Source: Cupriavidus basilensis (GTDB taxonomy: Bacteria > Pseudomonadota > Gammaproteobacteria > Burkholderiales > Burkholderiaceae). From it: a stretch of DNA of 34,829 nucleotides. Each line of letters opens with the position of its first letter. Position 1 is the stretch's first letter. This document shows positions 17,896-25,861 of this stretch, piece by piece. Made by a program: the position numbers and the translations under genes. The stretch spans positions 1 through 34,829 of the forward strand of contig NZ_JARJLM010000620.1 in NCBI RefSeq assembly GCF_029335485.1, written 5' to 3'. The notes beneath the pieces are model-generated. The model did not search any database and was not told where the DNA came from. It worked only from the letters and a program-made list of their open reading frames with translations.

Positions 17896-17991
17896 GGAAG
17901 GCATGCGTATCCGGTGATGCGGCCGGGCTTCAAATCCGGTTGGGGGCGTTAGCCGTTCCCAGGTAGGTTCGACTCCTACTGCTTTCCGCCA
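17896..17991 (+). tRNA. selC: tRNA-Sec (anticodon TCA)
   Basis: The 96-nt gene has the hallmarks of bacterial tRNA-Sec. The acceptor stem has 8 bp (GGAAGGCA with TGCTTTCC, one G-T pair). The anticodon arm is CCGGG/CTTCAAA/TCCGG with TCA at 17930-17932. A long variable arm runs around TTGGGGGCGTTAGCCGTTCCC, the T arm is GTAGG TTCGACT CCTAC, and the gene encodes its own GCCA end. It aligns well with E. coli selC. It begins at the base following the selB stop and has no visible promoter of its own, so it is probably released from the operon transcript by RNase P. Confidence 0.97.
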
Positions 17992-18060
17992 TCGTTTCGG
18001 TGGTCCGGCACTGGCGGCAGCCATCGCGGCGGACGCCTCGCCGGGCCGGCAGGGGGATCC

Positions 18061-18930
18061 ATGCGGCCTCACATCCAGCCTGACATCCAGACAGAGCACT
18101 CCGGCGCCCAGCAGCGGCCCGTGGTGCGGCATCGGGGACAGGCACCGGCCATGGACGCCGACCGCGTGTCCGAGGAATTCCCGGTCGCGCTCGTGTTCAA
18201 CGGCATCTCCCACGCGGTGATGATGGCGACGCCCTGCGATCTCGAGGAATTTGCCATCGGCTTCGCCCTGACCGAGGGGATCGTCGGCAGCGTCCACGAC
18301 ATCTTCGATATCGAGGCGACCATGCACGCCGCCAGCGCCGAAGTCCACCTGACCATCGGGCAGCAGGCCTTCCTGGCGCTGAAGGACAAGCGGCGCGCGC
18401 TGGCGGGCCGCACCGGTTGCGGCGTGTGCGGCATCGAAAGCCTGCAGATGCTGGACCTGACGCCGGCCCCCGTCGCCCAGCCAACCCCGCCGCTTGCGCT
18501 CGGTGCCGTGATCGCGCGCGCCGTGCGCGAACTGCCCGGGCACCAGACCTTGATGGCGGCCACCGGCGGTGTGCATGCGGCCGCGTGGTGCGGCCTCGAT
18601 GGCGCCATTGTCAAAGTCTTCGAAGACGTTGGCCGGCACAATGCCCTCGACAAGCTGGTGGGCTATCTTGCGCGCCAGCGGATCGACATGACGCGCGGCT
18701 TTGTCTTCCTGTCGAGCCGCGCCAGCTACGAACTGGCGCGCAAGGCGGCACGGATGAACATCCCCCTGCTGGCGACCATCTCCGCGCCGACCTCGCTCGC
18801 CATCGACATCGCGCAGCAGGCAGGCATGATGCTGGTGAGCTTTTGCAGGCAGGATGGCTTCGTCGAATATACCGGCCTGCCTTCGCCGGCTGGCGATAGC
18901 ACCGGCGCTGCCACCGGCACGACGCCATAG
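18061..18930 (+). CDS. fdhD: Formate dehydrogenase sulfurtransferase FdhD
   Basis: A 289-residue protein that transfers sulfur from IscS to the bis-MGD cofactor, needed for formate dehydrogenase activity. The catalytic cysteine pair is TGCGVCG (C120 and C123; E. coli C121/C124). Other landmarks are EEFAIGFALTEGI, ATGGVHAAAW, FEDVGRHNALDKLVG and FLSSRASYELARKAA. The start at ATG 18061 has AGGGGGA 3 nt upstream; another in-frame ATG at residue 31 is less well placed. It lies 69 nt after selC and ends the formate dehydrogenase/selenocysteine block. Confidence 0.96.
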   Translation: MRPHIQPDIQTEHSGAQQRPVVRHRGQAPAMDADRVSEEFPVALVFNGISHAVMMATPCDLEEFAIGFALTEGIVGSVHDIFDIEATMHAASAEVHLTIGQQAFLALKDKRRALAGRTGCGVCGIESLQMLDLTPAPVAQPTPPLALGAVIARAVRELPGHQTLMAATGGVHAAAWCGLDGAIVKVFEDVGRHNALDKLVGYLARQRIDMTRGFVFLSSRASYELARKAARMNIPLLATISAPTSLAIDIAQQAGMMLVSFCRQDGFVEYTGLPSPAGDSTGAATGTTP

Positions 18931-19090
18931 CGGCCCGGCTGCCGCAGCCTCGCCCGGCGCGCATGCGCTCGAACGCCGCGGTGCAGCATCCTTGCCGCCG
19001 TCTTATTGCCGGCAGGAAGCGCGGGCGCATCCTACTATGCAATTTGAATTCTGCAATCGGCCCGCCGGCCAACCGTGGGGAGGAATCAGC

Positions 19091-20221
19091 ATGGACCGTC
19101 GTTCATTTCTACGCCTGGGAGCCGCCGCCCCGGTATGCCTCGGTGCTTCCGGCGCCGCGGTACTGGCGCGCGCGCAGACGCAAAGCGAAGATGCCCTGCT
19201 GGCGACGCAGGGCTGGCGCGTCTACGAGGTCACCACGGAACTCTCGTTGCCGCCGGCGGCCGCTCCGGCCAGCGCCTGGCTGCCGATGACCGCCGCGCGG
19301 CTTGGCGACTACCAGCGCACGCTGTCGAGCCGCTGGGAGGCAGCCGACGCGCAGGCGCGCACCGCGCTCGCGCCGGGCTATGACACGCGCATGCTGGCGC
19401 TTAGCTGGCCCGGCCCCGCCGCAGCGCAAAGCGCGGAACTGAAAGCCAAGCTAGTGGAAATGGTGGCGCTGCGCGATCGCAAGACCGATCTGGGCCTGGC
19501 GCCATCCGCACAGGCCCCGCGCGAGCCGGCCGCGACCTTGCGCGAGTACCTGGCGCCGACGCGGTTGCTGCCGACCGGCGGCATCGTCAAGACGACCGCG
19601 CAGCAGATCACGGCCGGCGCATCCGACGACATGAGCAAGGCCCGCGCGCTCTACGAATGGGTGATCGACCACACCTGCCGCGAAGCCAGCGTGCGCGGCT
19701 GCGGCGTCGGCGACGTCGCGCGCATGCTGCGCACCGGCGGCGTGATGAACGGCAAGTGCGTGGATATCAACGGCCTGTTCGTGGCGCTGGCGCGGGCATC
19801 CGGCATACCCGCCCGCGATGCCTTCGGCGTGCGCGTCGATACCTCGCTGTACGGGTTCAAGGCGCTGGGCAAGAGCGGCGACATCTCGAAGGCGCAGCAT
19901 TGCCGGGCCGAGTTCTATGCGGCAGGCTACGGCTGGATCCCGGTGGACCCGGCCGATGTGCGCAAGGTCGCGCTGGAGGAAGCCCCTGGCGGCCTGCCGA
20001 TGAGCGACTGGAAGGTACGTTCGGCGCGCGCCATGTTGTTCGGCGCATGGGAGATGAACTGGGTTGCCTACAACCATGGCCACGATGTCGCCCTGCCCGG
20101 CAGCGCATCGCCGCCGGTACCGTTCCTGATGTACCCGAACGGCGAGACCGTCGCCGGCACGCTCGACAGCGTCGACCCGGCAGCCTTCGGCTACCGGATC
20201 ACATCGCGCCGGATGGCCTAG
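19091..20221 (+). CDS. Tat-exported transglutaminase-like domain protein
   Basis: A 376-residue protein with a twin-arginine signal (MDRRSFLRLGAAAPV, cleavage likely after ARAQ near residue 29), so it should be periplasmic. Residues about 170-290 form a transglutaminase/cysteine-protease-like core. NGKCVDINGLFVALARASG holds the nucleophile C223, AQHCRAEFY gives H270, and GWIPVDPADV gives D286, a complete triad. ATG 19091 has GGGGAGGA at 19077-19083. Bacterial members hydrolyse or crosslink amide bonds, but targets are mostly unknown. It follows fdhD by 160 nt, and no functional link to formate metabolism is visible. Confidence 0.88.
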   Translation: MDRRSFLRLGAAAPVCLGASGAAVLARAQTQSEDALLATQGWRVYEVTTELSLPPAAAPASAWLPMTAARLGDYQRTLSSRWEAADAQARTALAPGYDTRMLALSWPGPAAAQSAELKAKLVEMVALRDRKTDLGLAPSAQAPREPAATLREYLAPTRLLPTGGIVKTTAQQITAGASDDMSKARALYEWVIDHTCREASVRGCGVGDVARMLRTGGVMNGKCVDINGLFVALARASGIPARDAFGVRVDTSLYGFKALGKSGDISKAQHCRAEFYAAGYGWIPVDPADVRKVALEEAPGGLPMSDWKVRSARAMLFGAWEMNWVAYNHGHDVALPGSASPPVPFLMYPNGETVAGTLDSVDPAAFGYRITSRRMA

Positions 20222-20244
20222 GCGCGCGTCGCGCCCATACGCGC

Positions 20245-20268
20245 TCCGGTTCCATTCCAGGAACCGGA
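20245..20268. terminator. Inverted repeat between convergent genes
   Basis: TCCGGTTCC (20245-20253) and GGAACCGGA (20260-20268) form a perfect 9-bp stem with a 6-nt loop in the 96-nt gap between convergent stop codons. The location suits a two-way terminator; no T-tract is present on either side. Confidence 0.55.
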
Positions 20269-20317
20269 TCGCACGCCTTCGCCAGGCCACGGATCCGGAC
20301 ACGCGAACGCGCGAACA

Positions 20318-21070
20318 CTAGTCTCCCGTGGCGTCGCCCGTGGCGAATGCCCGCAACTGCCCGATATCCAGGATCTCGATCGAACCTCGTGTGCGGTGCA
20401 ACAGGCCCTGCGTTTCAAATTCCTTGAGAATCTGATTTACCGTCTGCCGGGATAGCGAAAGCATCAAGCCGAGTTGTTCCTGCTGCACGTGAATAACGCG
20501 TCGGGTACGGCCATTCCATTCCCCGTAGCCCCCGGCTATGGCCAACAGCCGGCGAGCCAGCCTGACCGGCGCCGGCAGCGATGCCGACGCCCCGATCGCA
20601 TGGAACGTCAGCCTCAGCTTTTGCGCAAGCAAAAGCCCGAACGCCCGCCAGTGCGACGGGTTCTGCCCAAGAAACGCAAGCAGGTCATGCTGGTCCACAT
20701 GCAATAGGAGGACGTCGGTTTCCGCCCAGGCATCATGGGTGCGCGGCAAGCCGTCGAACAGGGAGATCTCCCCGAACCACTGCGGCGGCTCGACAAGGGC
20801 AAGCAGGGCCTCTTTGCCATCCGCGGAAAAACTTGTCATCCGGACCGCGCCATGCACCATGAAGTAGAGGCCGTCAGGCGCATCCCCACGTCCGAAAAGC
20901 CGCGAGCCAGTGGCCAGGGTCCTGGCCTTTGCATGCTCCGCGATCCACGCTTGCAATCCGGGGGTAAGGCCTGCAAACCAGGCACTGGAGTGCAACGCGG
21001 CCCGGCGCTCGTCGGAGGAGAATAGCTTTGGCACGGCGTCGATCGTAGCCTTATGTCGGGAAGCTGACAT
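20318..21070 (-). CDS. CRP/FNR-family transcriptional regulator
   Basis: A 250-residue regulator. An N-terminal cyclic-nucleotide-binding-like beta roll (about residues 30-145; YFMVHGAVRM, then FGEISLFDGLPRTHDA) is followed by a C-terminal winged helix (QQEQLGLMLSLSRQTVNQILKEFETQGLL). There is no N-terminal cysteine cluster, so it is not an oxygen-sensing FNR. The phosphate-binding segment GLPRTHDA resembles the CRP effector pocket, but its ligand is unknown. ATG at 21070 (MSASRHKA) gives the usual family length; the frame stays open upstream to 21223 without similarity. It is divergent from the Coq4-like gene across 166 bp and may control it. Confidence 0.88.
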   Translation of the reverse strand: MSASRHKATIDAVPKLFSSDERRAALHSSAWFAGLTPGLQAWIAEHAKARTLATGSRLFGRGDAPDGLYFMVHGAVRMTSFSADGKEALLALVEPPQWFGEISLFDGLPRTHDAWAETDVLLLHVDQHDLLAFLGQNPSHWRAFGLLLAQKLRLTFHAIGASASLPAPVRLARRLLAIAGGYGEWNGRTRRVIHVQQEQLGLMLSLSRQTVNQILKEFETQGLLHRTRGSIEILDIGQLRAFATGDATGD

Positions 21071-21236
21071 TGTATTCGGCCATTCCCGGCAAGAATCGCA
21101 TCTTGAAGGCGTCACACATAGATGAAAACCCTCGAAGAGAACAGGCCTGGCCGCAGCCTGACCGCCACCGGCAGCCGTTTCCAGCGGATCTGCCCCCGGC
21201 CATCCTGACAACCACCTCACCAACAGGAACGAGGCA

Positions 21237-22037
21237 ATGGCTACCGAGAATTCCCCCGCGCTCTACAGGCGTGATCTTCCCACCGCATTCCGTGCCATCC
21301 GCAAGCTGCTCGCCAACGGCGACGACACCACGCAAGTGTTCCTGATCATGCGCGCCCTCAACGGCTCGGCCGCGTCGAAGAATTTCGCGCGGCTCATGAA
21401 GATCCCGGGCGGGCCCAGGCAGATCTATCGGCGTGTCGAACTCGCGGAGCGCTTCTCCGATCCGGCCTTCATCGCAAGTTTCGCGCCCGGCACGCTTGGC
21501 GCGGCCTACCGCGCGTTCCTCGAGGCAACCGGATACAGCGCTGCCGGCCTGGCCGAAGTCTCCAACCTCGATCGCGAGCCGCTGGTCGAGCATCCCTATG
21601 CCTGGTTCGGCAGGCGTACGCGCGACATTCACGACGTCTGGCACGTACTGACCGGCTACCGGGCGGACGAAACCCTGGGCGAAGCCGCGCTGGTGGCCTT
21701 CAGCTACGCGCAGACCGGAGGCCTCGGCTGGGCATTCATCGCGGTGGCTGCCTCGTTGAAGAACCTGCGCGCCACGCGCAACACCGCCTTTGCCCGCGCC
21801 GTGATCGAGGGCTATCGCAACGGACGCAAGGCGAAGTGGCTGCTGGGCGAGGATTACGAAACGCTGATGCACGAGCCGCTCGAAGCCGCCCGCGCCCGGC
21901 TCGGCATCGCCGAACCCATCGCCTACCACGCGGCATGCGCCACCAGCGAATGGCATGAACCGGCCAAGGCAGGCTTCGACGCGCGCTCCGGCTCCGGCAG
22001 CGCAAGCGCCGCTCGGCACGGGGAGGATTTCACGTAG
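21237..22037 (+). CDS. Coq4-like protein
   Basis: A 266-residue member of the Coq4 family, whose eukaryotic members take part in ubiquinone biosynthesis (scaffold and, as recently proposed, oxidative decarboxylation of the ring). Family landmarks are FLIMRALNGSAASKNFARL, then RDIHDVWHVLTGY. The metal-binding pattern HDxxH is present (H132, D133, H136). The downstream Glu of LGEAAL is 12 residues away rather than the 11 I recall for human and yeast Coq4. The tail after about residue 235 is low-complexity. The start has GGAACGAGG just upstream. No other ubiquinone gene is nearby, and the CRP-type regulator is divergent. Confidence 0.8.
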   Translation: MATENSPALYRRDLPTAFRAIRKLLANGDDTTQVFLIMRALNGSAASKNFARLMKIPGGPRQIYRRVELAERFSDPAFIASFAPGTLGAAYRAFLEATGYSAAGLAEVSNLDREPLVEHPYAWFGRRTRDIHDVWHVLTGYRADETLGEAALVAFSYAQTGGLGWAFIAVAASLKNLRATRNTAFARAVIEGYRNGRKAKWLLGEDYETLMHEPLEAARARLGIAEPIAYHAACATSEWHEPAKAGFDARSGSGSASAARHGEDFT

Positions 22038-22107
22038 ATCCAGCAGGGAACTCCGCCATCCCGGCTTGGCGAGCGAGCCGCCTTGGACGCCTGCGCGGCA
22101 TGCGTGG

Positions 22108-22947
22108 TCAGATCACGGCGCCGCCGTTGGGACTGATCACCTGGCCCACCAGGTAATGATCGCCGGCCAGGTAGGTCACCATCGACGCGTATTCCTCCAT
22201 CGTGCCCAGGCGCCCGGCCGGGCATATCTGCCAGAACCGGTTGCGCTTTTCCTCGCCTGCGGCGTCGAAATATCTCGTGAACTCGGGCGTTGCCACACCG
22301 CCTGGCGCCATGGCGTTGACAAAGATATTGGCGCCAGCCACCTCGGCCGCAACCGACTTGGTGAAGGCAACGACCGCTCCCTTGGTGGCGCTGTAATGCG
22401 GGCTATGCGCGCTCATCGCCGACATGCCGGCAATCGACGCGATATTGACGATCTTGCCGTCGCGCTGCGGCTCCATCAGCTTGAGCGCTTCGCGCGTGCA
22501 ATAGAACAGGCCGTGCACATTGACGTCCCAGTAGCGATGCCATTCCTCGTCGCTCATCTGGCTGGTGAAACCCAGCGACTGGCGCGGCACCGGCGTGGTG
22601 AGATAGGCGTAGTGCCTGTTGCGGCGCCCGGTGTCGACCGGCCGGTTCGGCACCAGCGCCGCATTGTTGACGAGGATATGCAGCGCGCCGAAGCGTTCGA
22701 CGGTGGCGGCGAACATCGCGGCGACCTCACCGCTCGACGATACGTCGCAACGCAGCGCCAGGCACTGTGCGCCGGCCGCTTCCACCGCCTGGCGCGTTTG
22801 CTCCAGCGCAGGCATGTCGATGTCACAGATCACCACGTGTGCGCCCGCCTTGCCGAGGTCGATCGCGATGGCGCCACCCATGCCGCGGCCGGCGCCGGTG
22901 ACCAGGGCAATGCGCCCTTCCAGATTTTGTCTTTGGTACTGCGTCAT
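22108..22947 (-). CDS. SDR-family NAD(P)-dependent oxidoreductase
   Basis: A 279-residue classical short-chain dehydrogenase: TGAGRGMG (residues 17-24) binds the nucleotide, NNAA (94-97) is the structural motif, and S171, Y185 and K189 (YSATK) are catalytic. CDID after beta-2 (Asp43) favours NAD+ over NADP+. Between NNAA and the next conserved segment lies an extended loop of about 35 residues (RRNRHYAYLTTPVPRQSLGF within it), likely shaping the substrate pocket. Last gene of the minus-strand operon, 15 nt after the MFS gene. In context it may oxidise a beta-hydroxy acid to the beta-keto acid used by the BKACE enzyme; this is inference. Confidence 0.9.
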   Translation of the reverse strand: MTQYQRQNLEGRIALVTGAGRGMGGAIAIDLGKAGAHVVICDIDMPALEQTRQAVEAAGAQCLALRCDVSSSGEVAAMFAATVERFGALHILVNNAALVPNRPVDTGRRNRHYAYLTTPVPRQSLGFTSQMSDEEWHRYWDVNVHGLFYCTREALKLMEPQRDGKIVNIASIAGMSAMSAHSPHYSATKGAVVAFTKSVAAEVAGANIFVNAMAPGGVATPEFTRYFDAAGEEKRNRFWQICPAGRLGTMEEYASMVTYLAGDHYLVGQVISPNGGAVI

Positions 22948-22951
22948 GATG

Positions 22952-22969
22952 GATTACCTTGATTACCTT
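22952..22969 (-). repeat. Tandem 9-bp duplication covering the SDR ribosome-binding region
   Basis: GATTACCTT is repeated exactly head-to-tail (22952-22960, 22961-22969). Read on the minus strand it gives two copies of AAGGTAATC, each with an AAGG Shine-Dalgarno core. The TAA stop of the MFS gene (22963-22965) lies in the upstream copy. Confidence 0.75.
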
Positions 22970-24240
22970 GTCGTTTGCACGGGTTGCATGCCGATGGCCG
23001 GCCGCGCGCAGGCGGCTCGCGCGGCCAGCGCGAAGAACAGTGCCGAAGCCATCGCCAGCGCATCCGTGGTCAGCAAAACCCGCGTCAGCGGCGCAGTGGT
23101 GCCATTGGCAATCAAGTAGTCGGTCGCAGCGCCCACGGCCACCGTGCCGATGGCGATCGCGAACACATTGATGCACAGCATGGTGAAGCCAGAGACCGTC
23201 GAGCGCATCTTCTGCGGCGTCATGCCCGTAATGGCCGCGTTGGCAGGGCCGTATAGCGCCAGCGGCAGGAAGAAGCCCACGCACATGCCGATGTAGAACA
23301 GGGGGGATCCGGCAGGCGCTAGACGATAGGCGATGACAAAAGGTGCGCAGATGACGACGAGGAGCGCCATGAACGTGGCACGCCCGCCAGGCAGTTTGCG
23401 CGCTGCGCGATCGCTCAGGACGCCGCCCGCCAACGCGCCGAGCGTGCCAAATAGCAGTTGCAGCGCGCCGATGCGGGTGGCGATGCCGGCGGCATCCATG
23501 CCGCGCTCATTCACCAGCCACAGTGGCGTGAACGAGAGGCCCGCGAACGCGATGTGCGTCAGCACAAAGCCGGTAATGGTGAAGCGAAGCGCACGATGCC
23601 CCCTGACCAGGCTCAGCACGGCGAGCACTTGTTGCAGTGCCGGCGCGCCCCGTTCCTGCGGCGCGAGCTGGCCGCGCTCTTCCTTCAGCAGCGCCAGCGG
23701 CAGCGCGATCGCGACGCCGGTCACGCCCAGGGCATAGAAGGTCGTGCGCCAGCCGTGCGTGGCGCCGAAGGTGCCGGCCAGCAGGAAGCTGCAGCCGATG
23801 CCCAGCGGGATGCCCATAAAGAACAGGCCCATCGCCGTGCCGCGCCGCTTCTCGGAGAACAGCTCGGACAGCAGGCCGACCGCGGCAGGCACAAGGGCCG
23901 CTTCACCGCTGGCGACAAAGAAGCGCGCGATCGCCATCTGCTCGAAGCTCTGCGCATGGCCGGACGCCCAGGTACAGGCGCTCCAGATCAGCACGCCGGC
24001 CGCGATGATCCGCGTCCGGCTGAAGCGATCCGCGAGCGTGCCCATGAGCATCGCCATGACACCGAAGCTAAGCACCCAGACCGCACCGACCAGGAAGCCA
24101 TACTGCGCATTGTTGATCGCCAGCGCCTTGATGATCTGCGGCGAGAATCCCAGCAGCATGTTGCGGTCGATATGCGCCAGCAGGTGGATCGTCAGCAAGG
24201 TTGCCAGAACGGCAGAGGGGCTTTTCTTCCAGAACATCAT
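22963..24240 (-). CDS. MFS transporter (ACS-like solute importer type)
   Basis: A 425-residue membrane protein with 12 predicted helices. The loop between helices 2 and 3 carries MGTLADRFSRTRII, the MFS motif A, and a related GGVLSDRAARKLPG follows helix 8, showing the internal twofold repeat. HLLAHIDRNMLLGFSPQI in helix 1 resembles the anion:cation symporter branch that imports organic acids. TGGAGA (24244-24249 on this strand) precedes the ATG. It lies in the operon between the BKACE gene (81 nt) and the SDR gene (15 nt) and probably imports the pathway substrate, which is not known. Confidence 0.9.
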   Translation of the reverse strand: MMFWKKSPSAVLATLLTIHLLAHIDRNMLLGFSPQIIKALAINNAQYGFLVGAVWVLSFGVMAMLMGTLADRFSRTRIIAAGVLIWSACTWASGHAQSFEQMAIARFFVASGEAALVPAAVGLLSELFSEKRRGTAMGLFFMGIPLGIGCSFLLAGTFGATHGWRTTFYALGVTGVAIALPLALLKEERGQLAPQERGAPALQQVLAVLSLVRGHRALRFTITGFVLTHIAFAGLSFTPLWLVNERGMDAAGIATRIGALQLLFGTLGALAGGVLSDRAARKLPGGRATFMALLVVICAPFVIAYRLAPAGSPLFYIGMCVGFFLPLALYGPANAAITGMTPQKMRSTVSGFTMLCINVFAIAIGTVAVGAATDYLIANGTTAPLTRVLLTTDALAMASALFFALAARAACARPAIGMQPVQTTR

Positions 24241-24321
24241 TTGTCTCCAGGCCGCGGGATCGTTGAGCGCGGGGGGGACGGCATACGGTACGCCGCCGTA
24301 TTCCGTCCGGGTCTCGCCAGC

Positions 24322-25377
24322 CTACGCTACCTTGCGTACCGGCGCGCCGCGCTGCACCGGGGCACGGTTGGGCACCATGCCCAGTTGCTGCAGTGTCTCG
24401 CCGGCGGATTTCCACTGGGTGCCGATCTGGTAGATGCGGTGCGCGTCTTCGCCGGTGGCGACTTCGCGGTTGAGTTCGCGGGCAATGCGCACCATCTTCT
24501 CGATCTGTTGCACCGAGGTGGCGCGCTCGCCATCCGGTCCGAACAGCGTGTCCTCGATGCCGACACGCACGTGCAGGCCCAGCGCGATGGCCATGGTATT
24601 CATCGGGACCACGTTGCGGTTCAGCGTTTCGAGCGTGAGCACGGCGCCATCCGGCGTGCGGCGCACGAACTCGATCATGTCGGCCGGATGCAGGCCGGCC
24701 GCGCCGCCGCCGATGGCCACGTAGTTGAGGATCAGCGGGCCCGTGTAGACGCCGCGGCGGATCAGGCGCTCGACCGTTTCCAGCCCGGTCAGGTTGCCCA
24801 GCATGAAGTGCGGCTGGATGCCATGGGCGACCAGGCGCCTGATGTGCTCCACGTGCCAGGACGGATTGGACGGCACGATCATGTCGCGGTAGGCGGCCTG
24901 CAGCGCCGGGTTGGCGAGCGAGGTGCCGGCGATGTCGGCCTCGGTCATCAGCTCCATCACGTTCATCTGGCTGGTGTTGATCGCCACGGTGACCTGGTCG
25001 GGGCGCGGATCCAGTTCGGCCAGCATGTGGCGCGTGTCGTCGTTCAGCCACTTGGCTACCTCGCCTTCGTTCTCCGGTGCGAACGAAATCGAGCCGCCGA
25101 CCTGGATGACCATCTTGGGCACCGCCTCACGCAGCCGGGCGAGCATCTCGTTGAACTTGGACAGGCGCTTGCTGCCCTTGCCGTCTTCCTCGCGCACATG
25201 CATGTGCAGGACCGTGGCGCCGGCGTTGTAGCAATCAACGGCCTTCTGAATCTGTTCGTCCATCGTGACCGGGATATCGTCCGAATCGCCGGCGGCCCAT
25301 TGGGGGCCATAGGGCGCGACCTGGATCACGAGTTTTTCCTGGTTCTCAGGCAGCAGGGAATCGTCGAGGAAATGCAT
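24322..25377 (-). CDS. BKACE family enzyme (beta-keto acid cleavage, DUF849)
   Basis: A 351-residue member of the 3-keto-5-aminohexanoate cleavage (Kce/BKACE, formerly DUF849) family. These zinc TIM-barrel enzymes condense a beta-keto acid with acetyl-CoA to give acetoacetate plus a new CoA ester. Zn ligands are seen in LHMHVREEDG (H58, H60), and a Glu in HVRVGIEDTLF fits the conserved VRVGxED motif. Size is somewhat above the usual ~300 because of N- and C-terminal extensions. Substrate specificity varies widely in the family (aminohexanoate, dehydrocarnitine, beta-ketoadipate and others) and cannot be set here. Second gene of the operon, 54 nt after the CMD gene. Confidence 0.92.
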   Translation of the reverse strand: MHFLDDSLLPENQEKLVIQVAPYGPQWAAGDSDDIPVTMDEQIQKAVDCYNAGATVLHMHVREEDGKGSKRLSKFNEMLARLREAVPKMVIQVGGSISFAPENEGEVAKWLNDDTRHMLAELDPRPDQVTVAINTSQMNVMELMTEADIAGTSLANPALQAAYRDMIVPSNPSWHVEHIRRLVAHGIQPHFMLGNLTGLETVERLIRRGVYTGPLILNYVAIGGGAAGLHPADMIEFVRRTPDGAVLTLETLNRNVVPMNTMAIALGLHVRVGIEDTLFGPDGERATSVQQIEKMVRIARELNREVATGEDAHRIYQIGTQWKSAGETLQQLGMVPNRAPVQRGAPVRKVA

Positions 25378-25417
25378 GGCTGGTTATCCTTGATGGTGTG
25401 GTCGGATCGGCTAATGG

Positions 25418-25437
25418 GCTCTCAGGCGCTCTCAGGC
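25418..25437. repeat. Tandem 10-bp duplication at the CMD gene stop
   Basis: GCTCTCAGGC occurs twice in a row (25418-25427, 25428-25437). The stop codon of the CMD gene (25432-25434, minus strand) lies in one copy. Likely a small slippage duplication. Confidence 0.7.
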
Positions 25438-25836
25438 AGCCTTGACGCTGGCCGCCCTGGCCTGCTCGATGGCCGCCAGCTCCTCCAGGAGAATCGGCGC
25501 CCCGAGGCTGCTGGTATGGATGCCAAGCACACTCACCGCCTGCAGCACGGCAGCGATCTCCTCCCTGGTGGCGCCCAGTTCGAGCGCGCGGCGGATATGA
25601 CGGCGCGTGCCCGGCGCGTACATGTGGGTGCAGGAGGCATCCACCGCGATGGCGAGAAACTCCAGCACCTTCGGCTCCAGCACGCCCGACATCACCGGGT
25701 GCATGCCCATCACCATGAATTTCTCGGCCCATGCCGGGTCGAGTGCCGCAAAGGCGTCCCACGCGGGATTCCAGTTGCCGGTGGCGCGCAATTGATCGCA
25801 GACCGGCGTGGCGGTGCGGTTGGTGTCGTTGCTCAT
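25432..25836 (-). CDS. Carboxymuconolactone decarboxylase (CMD/AhpD-like) family protein
   Basis: A 134-residue all-helical protein of the CMD/AhpD fold. The conserved core is EFLAIAVDASCTHMYAPGT followed by RRHIRRALELGATREEI. C69, H71 and H80 stand where AhpD has its Cys-Cys-His relay, but the second Cys is absent, so a thiol peroxidase role like AhpD is unlikely. Members act as decarboxylases, lyases or stress proteins, often as small partners in catabolic operons. A good AAGGAGA (25843-25849 on this strand) precedes the ATG. First gene of the operon and divergent from the AraC regulator. Confidence 0.87.
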   Translation of the reverse strand: MSNDTNRTATPVCDQLRATGNWNPAWDAFAALDPAWAEKFMVMGMHPVMSGVLEPKVLEFLAIAVDASCTHMYAPGTRRHIRRALELGATREEIAAVLQAVSVLGIHTSSLGAPILLEELAAIEQARAASVKAA

Positions 25837-25861
25837 GCGTTGTCTCCTTGATGCCAGGGAA

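Noticed and set aside
15673-18639. Antisense open frame running through selB, selC and fdhD
   Set aside because: It would cross a tRNA gene and three conserved loci; a shadow frame of GC-rich coding DNA.
21071-21223. N-terminal extension of the CRP-type regulator
   Set aside because: The extra residues have no family similarity, and they occupy the divergent promoter region shared with the Coq4-like gene.
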